A stretch of 64,000 nt of DNA from UBA1433 sp964581565 (GTDB lineage: Bacteria; Bacillota; Clostridia; Eubacteriales; UBA1433), in the NCBI GenBank assembly GCA_964581565.1, contig CAZOOZ010000004.1:1-64000 (forward strand), written 5' to 3'. Each line of letters opens with the position of its first letter. Position 1 is the stretch's first letter. The notes under the pieces were generated by a model. The model saw only the letters and a list, made by a program, of their open reading frames with translations. It made no database searches and was not told the DNA's origin. The position numbers were made by a program, and so were the translations under genes. This document shows, in pieces, positions 7,559-16,446 of this stretch.

Positions 7559-8044
7559 TCAATATCTTACACCTTCTACGTGCAAATATCTGATCGTTGC
7601 ATAATGATAACTGCTCAGAGGCCTCATATAAGAATCGTTTGTGTGTGTGCAAATCAGTATATCACTATGTGTGAAGCCGCAGATAAGCAGAGAATGATAA
7701 AATCTATCTGTTGCATCTCCCAATTGTATGACATCTCCCGGTTCAACATGGGATAAACTCGCAATTGATGCATAAACACTGGGTCCGGTATTATTTACTA
7801 AAAAATCATATAAAAAATTAACGCCCGTCCAGGATGGCGTACGATCGTATGAAGTTATATAATACCACCCAAAAGTGGGTGTATAATTCATAATATTGCT
7901 TCCTGCATATAGACATTGTGAAATAAAATTCGTACAATCTCCGCCATAATCACTGAAATCAAAATATCTGGGATTGCGGCTAAGAGCCCAGCGTTTGGCA
8001 TATTCTACTGCGGTTGTTCTGTTATAGTTTTTATAATTGAGCAT
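7559..8044 (-). CDS. Amidase_6-type putative amidase
   Basis: 161 residues, ATG at 8044 with only a weak SD. The sequence YNRTTAVEYAKRWALSRNPR followed by GGDCTNFISQCLYAG is the hallmark of the Amidase_6 domain, a papain/CHAP-like fold; Cys in DCTNF is the likely nucleophile and His in DRFYHSLLICG the likely partner. No signal peptide is seen, unlike many members that carry one with an N-terminal wall-related domain; here only the catalytic module is present. A cell-wall-related amidase role is inferred for the family and is unproven. Convergent with ilvD. Confidence 0.75.
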   Translation of the reverse strand: MLNYKNYNRTTAVEYAKRWALSRNPRYFDFSDYGGDCTNFISQCLYAGSNIMNYTPTFGWYYITSYDRTPSWTGVNFLYDFLVNNTGPSVYASIASLSHVEPGDVIQLGDATDRFYHSLLICGFTHSDILICTHTNDSYMRPLSSYHYATIRYLHVEGVRY

Positions 8045-8117
8045 ATATTTTAATCTGCCTGTTTCTATAATAAACAGTTTATGATAAAAAAATGCATTTG
8101 TGAAAAAATAGAATAAA

Positions 8118-8513
8118 TCAAGATAATCTGTTTTTTAAGTAGATACAGAAAACTATAAGAGGAAGAGATAATAGCAACCAATAAAAAGTAAACAAAGGAC
8201 ATATTTGCCCCAGCACATTAAACGGTAATGAGGAATAATCCCAAATTTGCCATTTTAAAAAATAATTGACGATAATACCTACAATCAATTCTACTGCAGT
8301 GATGGATAAAGCGCTTAGCAGGCATCGAAAGTAAAGGCTGGCATGATTGTATCTAATATTTATAATATATACCAAAACAAAACAAACACCTCCGGCAATA
8401 GACATTGTCCAATGTGTATAGCCGCGTACAATCATTTCAATAATAGGATATCCAATAGCGCCGATTAGATAGATCACCATATACTCTTTTATTGCTTTAT
8501 AAACTTTATGCAT
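8118..8513 (-). CDS. CmpB-like (putative ABC transporter type IV) membrane protein
   Basis: 131 residues from the ATG at 8513, five bases after AGGTGG; the GTG nine bases upstream overlaps that SD. Four hydrophobic segments are visible. The stretch IEMIVRGYTHWTMSIAGGVC followed by FVLVY matches the conserved core of the PF06541 family (annotated 'putative ABC-transporter type IV', common in Clostridia). No ATPase partner lies nearby, so transport is unproven. Follows the leftward direction of the amidase gene, 74 bases upstream of it. Confidence 0.65.
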   Translation of the reverse strand: MHKVYKAIKEYMVIYLIGAIGYPIIEMIVRGYTHWTMSIAGGVCFVLVYIINIRYNHASLYFRCLLSALSITAVELIVGIIVNYFLKWQIWDYSSLPFNVLGQICPLFTFYWLLLSLPLIVFCIYLKNRLS

Positions 8514-8619
8514 AATATCCACCTAACAATAGAATGGGCTAATTTTAATTAATAAATGCGCGTAAAAGTGATGTAATAATTGGCAAAGATAGTTCAGGAA
8601 ATAAATATATTTTAAAATG

Positions 8620-8648
8620 TTGACTTTTAATTGGTAAAAAAATATAAT
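8620..8648 (+). promoter_or_regulatory. Promoter of alaS
   Basis: TTGACT, 17-base spacer, TATAAT: close to the vegetative sigma-A consensus. It implies a 5' leader of about 190 bases before alaS. Confidence 0.8.
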
Positions 8649-8663
8649 ACTTTATTACAGATA

Positions 8664-8812
8664 ACTATAAGTCCCAGGATGACATAAATATTATTGCTAT
8701 TTTTGAAACAATTCATATAGTGCTTTTTTGATAATAATTAATTTTCGATTAATATGAGTAGTACAACGGCTTGAATTCAGTCGTCCCTGCTGGACGCAGG
8801 GTATTTTTTTCT
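8664..8812 (+). promoter_or_regulatory. alaS leader with attenuator-like terminator
   Basis: Between promoter and gene lie a possible long stem (ACTATA near 8666 pairing with TATAGT near 8720), a hairpin at 8766-8784 (ACGGC/GTCGT) and an adjoining terminator, CCCTGC-TGGAC-GCAGGG with seven T (785-810). A terminator inside the leader of an aminoacyl-tRNA synthetase gene suggests T-box-type control. GTAGTACAACGG at 8760-8769 is near the T-box core but lacks its TGG. A GCT Ala codon lies in the first stem region. A divergent or degenerate T-box is possible, not shown. Confidence 0.45.
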
Positions 8813-8844
8813 GATGAATCAAGAAAAAGGAGCATACTGTTATT

Positions 8845-11475
8845 ATGAAATATATGGGGTTGAATGAAGTAAGGGAAAAATTTTTATCGTTTTTTGAAAG
8901 CAAGGATCATTTAAGATTGCACAGCTTTTCATTGGTGCCCAATGCAGATAAAAGCTTGTTGCTTATTAATTCTGGAATGGCTCCTCTTAAACCATATTTT
9001 ACGGGACAAGATACTCCGCCTCATAAGCGGGTAACGACTTGTCAAAAATGTATCAGGACACCGGATATAGACAATGCCGGTAAAACAGCAAGGCATGGTA
9101 CTTTTTTTGAAATGCTGGGAAATTTTTCTTTTGGAGACTATTTTAAAAAAGAAGCTATTTCCTGGGGCTGGGAATTTATGACGAAAGTGATGCAAATCCC
9201 GTATGAACTGCTTTATGTAAGTATTTACGAAGAAGATGATGAGGCATATCATATTTGGAAAGATATTATAGGGTTGCCTGATGAAAAAATAGTGCGTCTG
9301 GGAAAAGATGATAATTTTTGGGAAATAGGAACAGGGCCATGCGGGCCTTGCAGTGAAATATATGTAGACAGGGGCGAAAGATTCGGTTGCGGTAAACCTA
9401 CTTGCAAAGTTGGGTGTGATTGTGATAGATATATAGAAGTGTGGAATCTTGTCTTTACTCAGTTTAACAGAGATGACGAAGGAAATTATACGCCGCTTGA
9501 TTTTCCAAATATTGATACTGGTATGGGGCTTGAGCGAATGGCTGCGGTTATGCAGGAAGCGGACAGCATTTTTGAAGTCGATACTGTTAAAAGCATACTT
9601 GACTATGTATGTGCGATTTCTAATAATGAATACGGAAAAGACGAAAAAACCGATATATCTATCAGAGTAATAACAGATCATATAAGAAGTGTTGTATTTA
9701 TGATATCCGATGGTATTATCCCTTCCAATGAAGGCAGAGGATATGTTCTAAGAAGGCTGCTGAGAAGAGCGGCACGCCATGGGAAATTGCTGTCTATTGA
9801 AGATTCATTTTTGGCATTAGTTGCCGAAAAGGCTATTCATCAATCATACGAATCATATCCGGAATTAGCAGAAAAAAGAGATTATATATTACGTATCATA
9901 AAAAGTGAAGAAGAAAAATTCAACGAAACGATCAGTCAAGGCATGAACAGACTTAAAGAAGAAATAGCATTATTGTTGAGTGAAAATAAAACAGTCTTCA
10001 GCGGACGCGAAGCATTTAGAATGTATGACACATTTGGTTTTCCTGTAGAGCTAACAGAAGAAATATTGGAAGAATACGGCATAGCTTTAAAAAGAGATGA
10101 ATACGAACTTGCGATGAAAGAACAAAAAAAGCGCGCAAGAGAGGCGCATTTCTCTAAAGACGTTGAAGGATGGAGCGATACTTTATCGGAAATTATTACG
10201 CCTCTGAATGCTACTCAATTTATGGGTTATGAGCATTTAAAGGTAAAGGCCCAAGTGAAAGCAATCATTGTAGGTGAAGAAATGGTTGAAAGAATTGATA
10301 AGGGGCAAAGCGGAATCATTGTTATGGATAAAACTCCTTTTTATGCAGAAAGCGGAGGCCAAGTCGGAGACAGTGGTATAGTAGAAAGCGAATATGGACA
10401 TGCTCATATTGATGATACGCAAAAAAATGGCAATAAATATTTGCATTATGCTAAAATGCTTGATGGTTTTATTGCACTTGGCGATGAAGTAATGGCAACT
10501 ATAGATTGTACCCGCCGTATAGATATACAAAGAAATCACTCTGCAACGCATTTATTGCATAAGGTTTTAAAAAATCAATTGGGAGAACATGTTAGTCAAG
10601 CGGGCTCGCTTGTCGAGCAAAACAGACTGCGTTTTGATTTTGTGCATTTTGAAAAGATTACAAAAGATCAGCTTGCAAAGATTGAACGGGAAGTTAACGA
10701 AGCAATTTTTCAAGGACACGATGTATCGCAGAGCAGCATGAGCATTGAGCAAGCAAAAAAAACAGGGGCAACGGCATTGTTTGACGAAAAATATTCCGAT
10801 ATTGTACGCGTTATAAGCATGGGAGGATTCTCAATCGAACTTTGCGGAGGCTGTCATGTAGATAATACTTCAAAAATTGGTATGTTTAAGATTCTTTCGG
10901 AAGGTTCTGTTGCGTCAGGCATAAGGCGTATCGAAGCGGCTACAGGCCGATATGCTTATGAAAATACAAGAAAAACCGAAGAAGCACTCCAAAGCATTGC
11001 GCAAATTGCGAAGACAAATTTTTCATCGGTTGTAACAAAAGTTGAAGAAGCCTATGATACGATAAAAGAATTGACAAAAGATATAGAAGAACTTAAGGCC
11101 ATTATAAATAAAGATGTTTTTTCTCAATTATTGGAATCGGTAACGGAAATCAATGAAATAAAATTTATTGCAGCTGCAGTGGATAATGCATCTGCCGATG
11201 AGATGAGAACAATTTCTGATAAGTTCAAAGATAAGTTTGATAAATGTGTTGTAGCACTCGCCGGTGAGAAAGACAATAAAGCAATGCTGATTTTAACGGC
11301 ATCAAAAGATATTGTAAAAAAAGGATTCAATAGCGGTATAGTTCTTAGAGAGGCTATTGCCGTGGTAGGTGGAAGCGGCGGCGGAAGAGCGGATATGGCA
11401 CAGGGCGGAATAAACGATATTCATAAAATTGAAAAGGCGTTTTCTATAATAAGGAATAAAATTAGTGAAATATAA
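8845..11475 (+). CDS. alaS: Alanyl-tRNA synthetase
   Basis: 876 residues, full length. Charges tRNA-Ala and edits mischarged Ser/Gly. The class II catalytic core covers the first 450 residues or so (MKYMGLNEVREKFLSFFESK, FFEMLGNFSFGDYFK, NIDTGMGLERMAAV). The editing domain has the zinc-binding RNHSATHLLHKVL (near residue 563) and CGGCHVDNT (near 667). The C-terminal C-Ala domain ends in VVGGSGGGRADMAQGG. Own promoter and leader upstream; ireB follows in the same direction, an arrangement common in Firmicutes. Confidence 0.98.
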   Translation: MKYMGLNEVREKFLSFFESKDHLRLHSFSLVPNADKSLLLINSGMAPLKPYFTGQDTPPHKRVTTCQKCIRTPDIDNAGKTARHGTFFEMLGNFSFGDYFKKEAISWGWEFMTKVMQIPYELLYVSIYEEDDEAYHIWKDIIGLPDEKIVRLGKDDNFWEIGTGPCGPCSEIYVDRGERFGCGKPTCKVGCDCDRYIEVWNLVFTQFNRDDEGNYTPLDFPNIDTGMGLERMAAVMQEADSIFEVDTVKSILDYVCAISNNEYGKDEKTDISIRVITDHIRSVVFMISDGIIPSNEGRGYVLRRLLRRAARHGKLLSIEDSFLALVAEKAIHQSYESYPELAEKRDYILRIIKSEEEKFNETISQGMNRLKEEIALLLSENKTVFSGREAFRMYDTFGFPVELTEEILEEYGIALKRDEYELAMKEQKKRAREAHFSKDVEGWSDTLSEIITPLNATQFMGYEHLKVKAQVKAIIVGEEMVERIDKGQSGIIVMDKTPFYAESGGQVGDSGIVESEYGHAHIDDTQKNGNKYLHYAKMLDGFIALGDEVMATIDCTRRIDIQRNHSATHLLHKVLKNQLGEHVSQAGSLVEQNRLRFDFVHFEKITKDQLAKIEREVNEAIFQGHDVSQSSMSIEQAKKTGATALFDEKYSDIVRVISMGGFSIELCGGCHVDNTSKIGMFKILSEGSVASGIRRIEAATGRYAYENTRKTEEALQSIAQIAKTNFSSVVTKVEEAYDTIKELTKDIEELKAIINKDVFSQLLESVTEINEIKFIAAAVDNASADEMRTISDKFKDKFDKCVVALAGEKDNKAMLILTASKDIVKKGFNSGIVLREAIAVVGGSGGGRADMAQGGINDIHKIEKAFSIIRNKISEI

Positions 11476-11564
11476 TTAATATTTGAAATATTTTTTTAAT
11501 TTAATATTTGATATTTATTAAAATATGCTATACTTAAATCATCATACTAAGGGGAGGATTACTA

Positions 11565-11813
11565 ATGGATAATAATACGGTGCGTTTTACAATAAGTTCC
11601 GATAGAGAAAAAGCAATCCAGGATATTATAAAAGAAGTTAATGTAGCACTTGTTGAAAAAGGGTATAATCCCATTAATCAATTGCTCGGATACATTATGA
11701 GCGGTGATCCGACATATATTACTTCTCATAATGGTGCTCGTTCATTGATCAGGAAAGTGGAACGAGATGAACTTATTGAAGAATTTATAAAGGCTTATTT
11801 AAAATTATTATAA
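11565..11813 (+). CDS. ireB: IreB family regulatory phosphoprotein (UPF0297)
   Basis: 82 residues, ATG after GGGGAGGATTACTA. The family signature is evident (VRFTISSDREKAIQDIIKEV and GYNPINQLLGYIMSGDPTYI). In Enterococcus IreB is a phosphorylation target of the Ser/Thr kinase IreK and affects cephalosporin tolerance. Firmicute genomes typically carry it as alaS-ireB-ruvX(yqgF). Here ruvX does not follow; instead two terminator-like hairpins do. Confidence 0.93.
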   Translation: MDNNTVRFTISSDREKAIQDIIKEVNVALVEKGYNPINQLLGYIMSGDPTYITSHNGARSLIRKVERDELIEEFIKAYLKLL

Positions 11814-11850
11814 AAGTCTTGCGAGACTGCAATATTGAACTATGAATATA

Positions 11851-11884
11851 AATGCTGTTTTTTATCAAATGAATACAGCATTTT
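11851..11884 (+). terminator. Terminator-like hairpin after ireB
   Basis: AATGCTGT ... ACAGCATT, an 8-bp stem with a 16-base loop and a short T run. It lies 38 bases after the ireB stop. Confidence 0.55.
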
Positions 11885-11925
11885 AAACTTGCATGGGTAT
11901 ACTCGAATCGTAGCCGGTACATCTT

Positions 11926-11968
11926 AAAGGTTATTTTGCACAGATTGTAAAATAACCTTTTTATTTTT
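11926..11968 (+). terminator. Second intrinsic terminator after ireB
   Basis: AAAGGTTATTTT and AAAATAACCTTT form a 12-bp stem with an 11-base loop, followed by TTATTTTTAT. It is stronger than the hairpin at 11851. The 11814-12053 gap holds these two hairpins and no recognisable gene. Confidence 0.8.
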
Positions 11969-12053
11969 ATATCGATTTATATCGTTGAAATAATGTAAAA
12001 TAAGCAAAATATTGTTATAATAATTGAGATATTACTAATTTTTGGAGGCTATT

Positions 12054-12971
12054 ATGTTTGAGATAGAAATCATGGTAAAGAGTATATTGGAAGAGCCGGT
12101 CTGTCTGATTTTAAATGAACTTGGTATAGAGGGTTGTGCCATTTATAATATGTCGGATCCCTTAAGTGAGGACGAGTTGTGGGATGATTTTGATATATCT
12201 TTGCCGGAAGGTATGTGCAAGGTAGTGGGATATATAAACTCTGATAATATAGAAGAACAAATAGAACAAATCAAAAACAGAATGGAAGAGTTTAAAGCTT
12301 ATGGCATTGATTTTGAAGATTACGGCATTGATGTGCGAGAAATTATCGATATTAACTGGGCTGAAGAACATAAAAAATATTATCAAGTAATGTATCTAGA
12401 CGATATTGTTGTTTGTCCGTCATGGGACGTTGAAGCCATTGAGCGGAACCAAAAGAAAAAATTAGTGATATTAGAACCGGGTGCGGCATTTGGTACGGGA
12501 TTGCATGAAAGTACAAAAATGTGTATGAAGTTCTTAAATGAGCACGTCGATAAAGGCGACTATGTTTATGACATAGGATGCGGTAGTGGGATATTATCTG
12601 TGCTTGCTTCAAAGTTAGGGGCAGAAAAAGTAATTGCCTCTGATATTGATGAGGTAGCAGTCGATGCTGCTAAAAAAAATATAGCATTAAATCAATTAAA
12701 TAATATAGAAGTAAAACAAGGAGATTTGCTTAAAGGTTATCATCAGAAAGCTGATATTATGGTTGCCAATATTATTTCATCTATCTTAAAAACAATGATA
12801 CCGCAAGCTGGACAGTTTATCAGAAAGGACGGACTGCTTATCTTATCCGGAATATTAGATACGCAAGAAAATGAGATCAAAGAATGTTTATTAAAAAACA
12901 AGTATGGGATCAAAGAAATTATACGCGAAGGTGAATGGGTAAGTATAGCAGCGGTAAATAAGGAAGAATAA
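12054..12971 (+). CDS. prmA: Ribosomal protein L11 methyltransferase
   Basis: 305 residues from ATG at 12054, seven bases after GGAGG; an in-frame TTG at 12042 lies within the SD and is rejected. Trimethylates ribosomal protein L11 using SAM. The N-terminal substrate-recognition region is followed by the methyltransferase core: PGAAFGTGLHEST, VYDIGCGSGILSVLASK (SAM motif I), ASDIDEVAVDAAKKN and MVANIISSIL (catalytic-site motif). It starts a run of translation-related genes and overlaps rsmE by one base (TAATG). Confidence 0.95.
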   Translation: MFEIEIMVKSILEEPVCLILNELGIEGCAIYNMSDPLSEDELWDDFDISLPEGMCKVVGYINSDNIEEQIEQIKNRMEEFKAYGIDFEDYGIDVREIIDINWAEEHKKYYQVMYLDDIVVCPSWDVEAIERNQKKKLVILEPGAAFGTGLHESTKMCMKFLNEHVDKGDYVYDIGCGSGILSVLASKLGAEKVIASDIDEVAVDAAKKNIALNQLNNIEVKQGDLLKGYHQKADIMVANIISSILKTMIPQAGQFIRKDGLLILSGILDTQENEIKECLLKNKYGIKEIIREGEWVSIAAVNKEE

Positions 12972-13714
12972 TGTATAGGATATTTGTTGATGACGTCAAT
13001 AGTAGAAAAGAAGAAAATATTTTAACGCTCAAAGGTACAGATTTTGAACATTTGAAAAAAGTTTTAAGGGTAAAAGTAGGAGAAAAAATAATTGCATGCG
13101 ATAAAAATAAGAATGATTATTTGTGTGAAGTGAGTGGCATTTATAAAGATTTTTTAGAAATGAATATTGTAGATATTATAAAAAACCAATCTGAGAAATC
13201 TTATGAAATAACCTTGTGCCAAGCAATGCCGAAGGGAAATAAAATCGAATTGGTATTGCAAAAAGCTGTTGAGCTCGGAGTTGATAAAATCATTATTTTT
13301 TATGCGCAAAGGTGTGATGTTGTATATGATAAAGATAAAAAAGAAAAAAAATTAAAAAGATACGAAAAAATAATTTATGAAGCCGCCAAACAGTGTAACA
13401 GGGGAATTATTCCAAGTATAGAAATCCAAAAGAATTTCATAGATTTATTTGGTGGTTTTGATAAAGATAATGTCATCATCATGGCATATGAAGAGGAAAA
13501 AAATCGCACTCTTAGGCAGGCTCTTCAAAATACAAAAAAATCTTTATGTTTTATTGTAGGACCGGAAGGCGGATTTGAAGAAAAAGAGGTCGAATATGCA
13601 AAAAAATCAGGTGCTCAGATAGTTTCACTCGGCAACAGGATCCTACGCACTGAAACAGCAGGTGTGTTCATATTGTCCTGCTGTGTTTATGAAAGAGAAT
13701 TGGGTAATCATTAA
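12971..13714 (+). CDS. rsmE: 16S rRNA (uracil1498-N3)-methyltransferase
   Basis: 247 residues. Methylates U1498 of 16S rRNA in the assembled 30S subunit. A PUA-like N-terminus (FEHLKKVLRVKVGEKI) precedes a SPOUT fold with the diagnostic knot motifs IVGPEGGFEEKEVEYA and SLGNRILRTETAG near the C-terminus. Start ATG overlaps the prmA stop (TAATG), so translation is probably coupled. prmA-rsmE-mtaB is a common Clostridia order. Confidence 0.96.
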   Translation: MYRIFVDDVNSRKEENILTLKGTDFEHLKKVLRVKVGEKIIACDKNKNDYLCEVSGIYKDFLEMNIVDIIKNQSEKSYEITLCQAMPKGNKIELVLQKAVELGVDKIIIFYAQRCDVVYDKDKKEKKLKRYEKIIYEAAKQCNRGIIPSIEIQKNFIDLFGGFDKDNVIIMAYEEEKNRTLRQALQNTKKSLCFIVGPEGGFEEKEVEYAKKSGAQIVSLGNRILRTETAGVFILSCCVYERELGNH

Positions 13715-13715
13715 G

Positions 13716-15005
13716 ATGAAAGCAGCTTTTTATACATTAGGATGTAAAACCAACAGTTATGACACACAAGCTATGATAAAAATCTTAAAAGATCATCGAA
13801 TAGATATTGTGGATTTTAAAGAGCGGGCAGATATATATATCATTAATACCTGTGCTGTTACCAATATGAGCGAAGCCAAGTCGCGGCAGGCGATCAGGCG
13901 TGCGAATAAATTAAATCCAAATGCAATCATAATTGCGACAGGATGTTATTCGCAAATAAATCCTGATGACATAACGAAGCTGCAAGGAGTGGATGCCGTT
14001 ATCGGGAATGCAGACAGATTACGATTATTTGAGATCATTCAAGAAGCAAAAAGAGCAAAAACAGTTCATGTTACAAATATTTTAAACGAACATTACTTTG
14101 AACCGCTTCAAATCAATTCTTTTGAAGAAAAAACGAGAGCATTTATAAAAATTCAGGAAGGTTGCAATAATTTTTGTTCTTATTGTATCATACCTTATGC
14201 AAGAGGACCAGCCCGAAGCAGGGATATATGCGATATTAAAAATGAAGTCAATACTGTTGTTAGAAACGGACATAAAGAAATCATACTCACGGGCATTCAT
14301 ATTGCTTCCTATGGAGTAGATAAGCAAGAGGATATCGCTTTGATTGATTTAATCGAGGAATTAAACGATACGAAGGGACTTCAAAGGATTCGGCTGGGTT
14401 CTCTCGAACCGAAAATTTTGTCTAGTGATATGCTGCAAAGGTTATCCTGTCTTGACAAATTATGTCCTTCATTTCATATATCCTTGCAAAGCGGATCTGA
14501 CAAAACATTAAAGAATATGAACAGAAAGTATACTGCGAAAGAGTATTTTGATATTGTTCAAAATGTAAGAAAGTATTTTAAGGATGTATCATTAACTACG
14601 GATGTCATTATAGGCTTTCCAATGGAAAACGAAGAAGATTTCGAAGTTTCTTATGAATTCTGCAAAAAGATTGGATTTATGAAAATTCATGTTTTTCCTT
14701 ATTCAAAGAAAAAAGGGACAGCAGCATCATCGTTTAACCCGCAAATTGATAAGCATAATATACAAAAAAGATGCAGTAGATTTCTTTTGTTGTCAGATTT
14801 TCTGCAAAATAAATTTAATTGTGCGAACATTAACAAAACATACGAAGTATTATTCGAGAAGAAAACGAATGGAATAAATGAAGGCTATACAAAGAACTAT
14901 ATATTTGTGAAATCACAAGACAAAAATGATCTCAGTGGGCAGATACATACTGTTCAGTTGACCGAAAACAAAACATCCTTTATGAATGCTAAAATAGTAA
15001 AGTAA
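13716..15005 (+). CDS. mtaB: tRNA t6A37 methylthiotransferase MtaB
   Basis: 429 residues from ATG at 13716, right after the rsmE stop. An upstream in-frame ATG would add residues from inside rsmE that do not fit the family. Radical-SAM enzyme that converts t6A37 to ms2t6A37 in tRNA. N-terminal UPF0004 cluster ligands lie in LGCKTNSYD, INTCAVTN and ATGCYSQ. The radical-SAM triad is CNNFCSYCIIPYARGP. A TRAM-like tail follows. Distinguished from MiaB (second copy at 50777) by the GCKTNSYD and SEAKSRQ features. Confidence 0.93.
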   Translation: MKAAFYTLGCKTNSYDTQAMIKILKDHRIDIVDFKERADIYIINTCAVTNMSEAKSRQAIRRANKLNPNAIIIATGCYSQINPDDITKLQGVDAVIGNADRLRLFEIIQEAKRAKTVHVTNILNEHYFEPLQINSFEEKTRAFIKIQEGCNNFCSYCIIPYARGPARSRDICDIKNEVNTVVRNGHKEIILTGIHIASYGVDKQEDIALIDLIEELNDTKGLQRIRLGSLEPKILSSDMLQRLSCLDKLCPSFHISLQSGSDKTLKNMNRKYTAKEYFDIVQNVRKYFKDVSLTTDVIIGFPMENEEDFEVSYEFCKKIGFMKIHVFPYSKKKGTAASSFNPQIDKHNIQKRCSRFLLLSDFLQNKFNCANINKTYEVLFEKKTNGINEGYTKNYIFVKSQDKNDLSGQIHTVQLTENKTSFMNAKIVK

Positions 15006-15014
15006 GGTAGAAAA

Positions 15015-16226
15015 ATGCGAACATATAAAGTATCGGAAGTAACAAAAAAAATAAACGGGCTCATAGATGGAAACAACACTTTAAATGCAATTGCAATCGA
15101 AGGCGAAGTTTCTAATTTTAAATTACATACCTCTGGTATGTTGTATTTTACTTTGAAAGATGACGCTGCGAAAATAAATTGTGTTATGTTTCAAAAAGAT
15201 GTAATGAATATCGATTTTATTCCTAAAGACGGTATGCATATCACAGCATTTGGAAAAGTAGCACTTTATGAAAAAACAAGTGCCTGTCAATTGTATGTAT
15301 CCGTATTCATTTCAAGCGGGGTCGGACTGTTATATGAAAAATATAATAAATTACTAAAAGAACTCGAAACGAAAGGATATTTTGCGGCTGAGCGCAAAAA
15401 GCCTTTGCCAATGTTCCCAAAAAAAGTCGCAGTGCTCACATCTCCCACGGGAGCCGTTATTCATGATATTGTGAATACGTTAAAGAGAAGGAACCCTGCT
15501 GTTGAAATTATTTTATGCCCATGTGCGGTGCAGGGCAGAGGAGCCGAAATTGAACTTGCTAATATGATAAATCATATCAACAAAAACAATATAGCAGATG
15601 TGATGATATTGGCCAGAGGCGGAGGCAGCATTGAAGAGCTCTGGGCATTTAACGAAAGGGTTCTTGCGGATGCCATATATCACTCGAAAACACCTGTTAT
15701 ATCAGCTGTAGGGCATGAAACAGATTCCACGATAGCAGATTTTACTGCTGATGTAAGAGCCGCCACGCCTACGGCTGCCGCAGAAATCGTCTCTATTCCA
15801 AAATACGAACTATTGAGTTTGTTGAAAGAAAAAGAATTCTTTTTCTTTCATTATCTAAATCAAAAAATTAATGAGTATAAGAAAAGAGTAAATATTCTAA
15901 AAAACAGCGATGTTTTAAACAAAAGTATTCTTAATATTTCAAAATACTTCAAACAATATCTTGGAAACTATGATAAACGAATTGAAATATCAATTAAAAA
16001 TTTGTTAACAATAAATAGAGTGAAACTTGAAAATTTAAAAAAAAGGATGGAAAATAATGATATAGTCGCAACCCTGAATAGAGGATATGCGTTAATCTAC
16101 AAAAACAATACTCTACTTCAAAATAAAAAAGATATTTATGTCGACGATGAGATAGATATTCAATTATCGAATTTTAGGCTAAAAGCAAAAGTTATCGAAA
16201 TTAAAGGAGATCAATATGGAAAATAA
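15015..16226 (+). CDS. xseA: Exodeoxyribonuclease VII large subunit
   Basis: 403 residues. Nuclease subunit that degrades single-stranded DNA together with XseB. The N-terminal OB-fold (AIEGEVSNFKLHTSGMLYFT, LKDDAAKINCVMF) is followed by the catalytic domain (FPKKVAVLTSPTGAVIHDI, ARGGGSIEELWAFNE, SAVGHETDSTIADF, ADVRAATPTAAAEI). A coiled-coil region follows. Its 3' end overlaps xseB by 11 bases. Confidence 0.97.
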   Translation: MRTYKVSEVTKKINGLIDGNNTLNAIAIEGEVSNFKLHTSGMLYFTLKDDAAKINCVMFQKDVMNIDFIPKDGMHITAFGKVALYEKTSACQLYVSVFISSGVGLLYEKYNKLLKELETKGYFAAERKKPLPMFPKKVAVLTSPTGAVIHDIVNTLKRRNPAVEIILCPCAVQGRGAEIELANMINHINKNNIADVMILARGGGSIEELWAFNERVLADAIYHSKTPVISAVGHETDSTIADFTADVRAATPTAAAEIVSIPKYELLSLLKEKEFFFFHYLNQKINEYKKRVNILKNSDVLNKSILNISKYFKQYLGNYDKRIEISIKNLLTINRVKLENLKKRMENNDIVATLNRGYALIYKNNTLLQNKKDIYVDDEIDIQLSNFRLKAKVIEIKGDQYGK

Positions 16227-16446
16227 AAAATTTGAAGATAAAATGAACGAATTGGAAAATATGGTGCTTTTTTTGGAGAGCGGACAAGCCGGCCTGGAAG
16301 AATCCGTTAAAATCATTACAGATGCAAACGCTTTAATTAAAGAAATGGAAAAAGAATTAAATGACACGGAAAATAAATTAAAGATATTAAATATTCAGGC
16401 AAACAGCGTAAAAAACATAAACGAGGACGATGACAATGAATTTTGA
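16216..16446 (+). CDS. xseB: Exodeoxyribonuclease VII small subunit
   Basis: 76 residues, ATG after AAAGGAGATCAAT. The single XseB helical-hairpin domain is clear: FEDKMNELENMVLFLESGQA, GLEESVKIITDANALIKE. Forms the multi-subunit exonuclease VII with XseA. Overlaps xseA upstream and ispA downstream, so translational coupling is likely. Confidence 0.95.
   Translation: MENKKFEDKMNELENMVLFLESGQAGLEESVKIITDANALIKEMEKELNDTENKLKILNIQANSVKNINEDDDNEF

Noticed and set aside
8929..9681. 250-codon open frame on the strand opposite alaS
   Set aside because: Lies wholly inside the certain alaS gene, has no SD and its translation (Phe, Ile, Tyr-rich) matches no family; a shadow frame.
11884..11926. Possible 6S or other known small RNA between the two hairpins
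   Set aside because: Too short and without the 6S secondary-structure pattern; kept only as a region to check.
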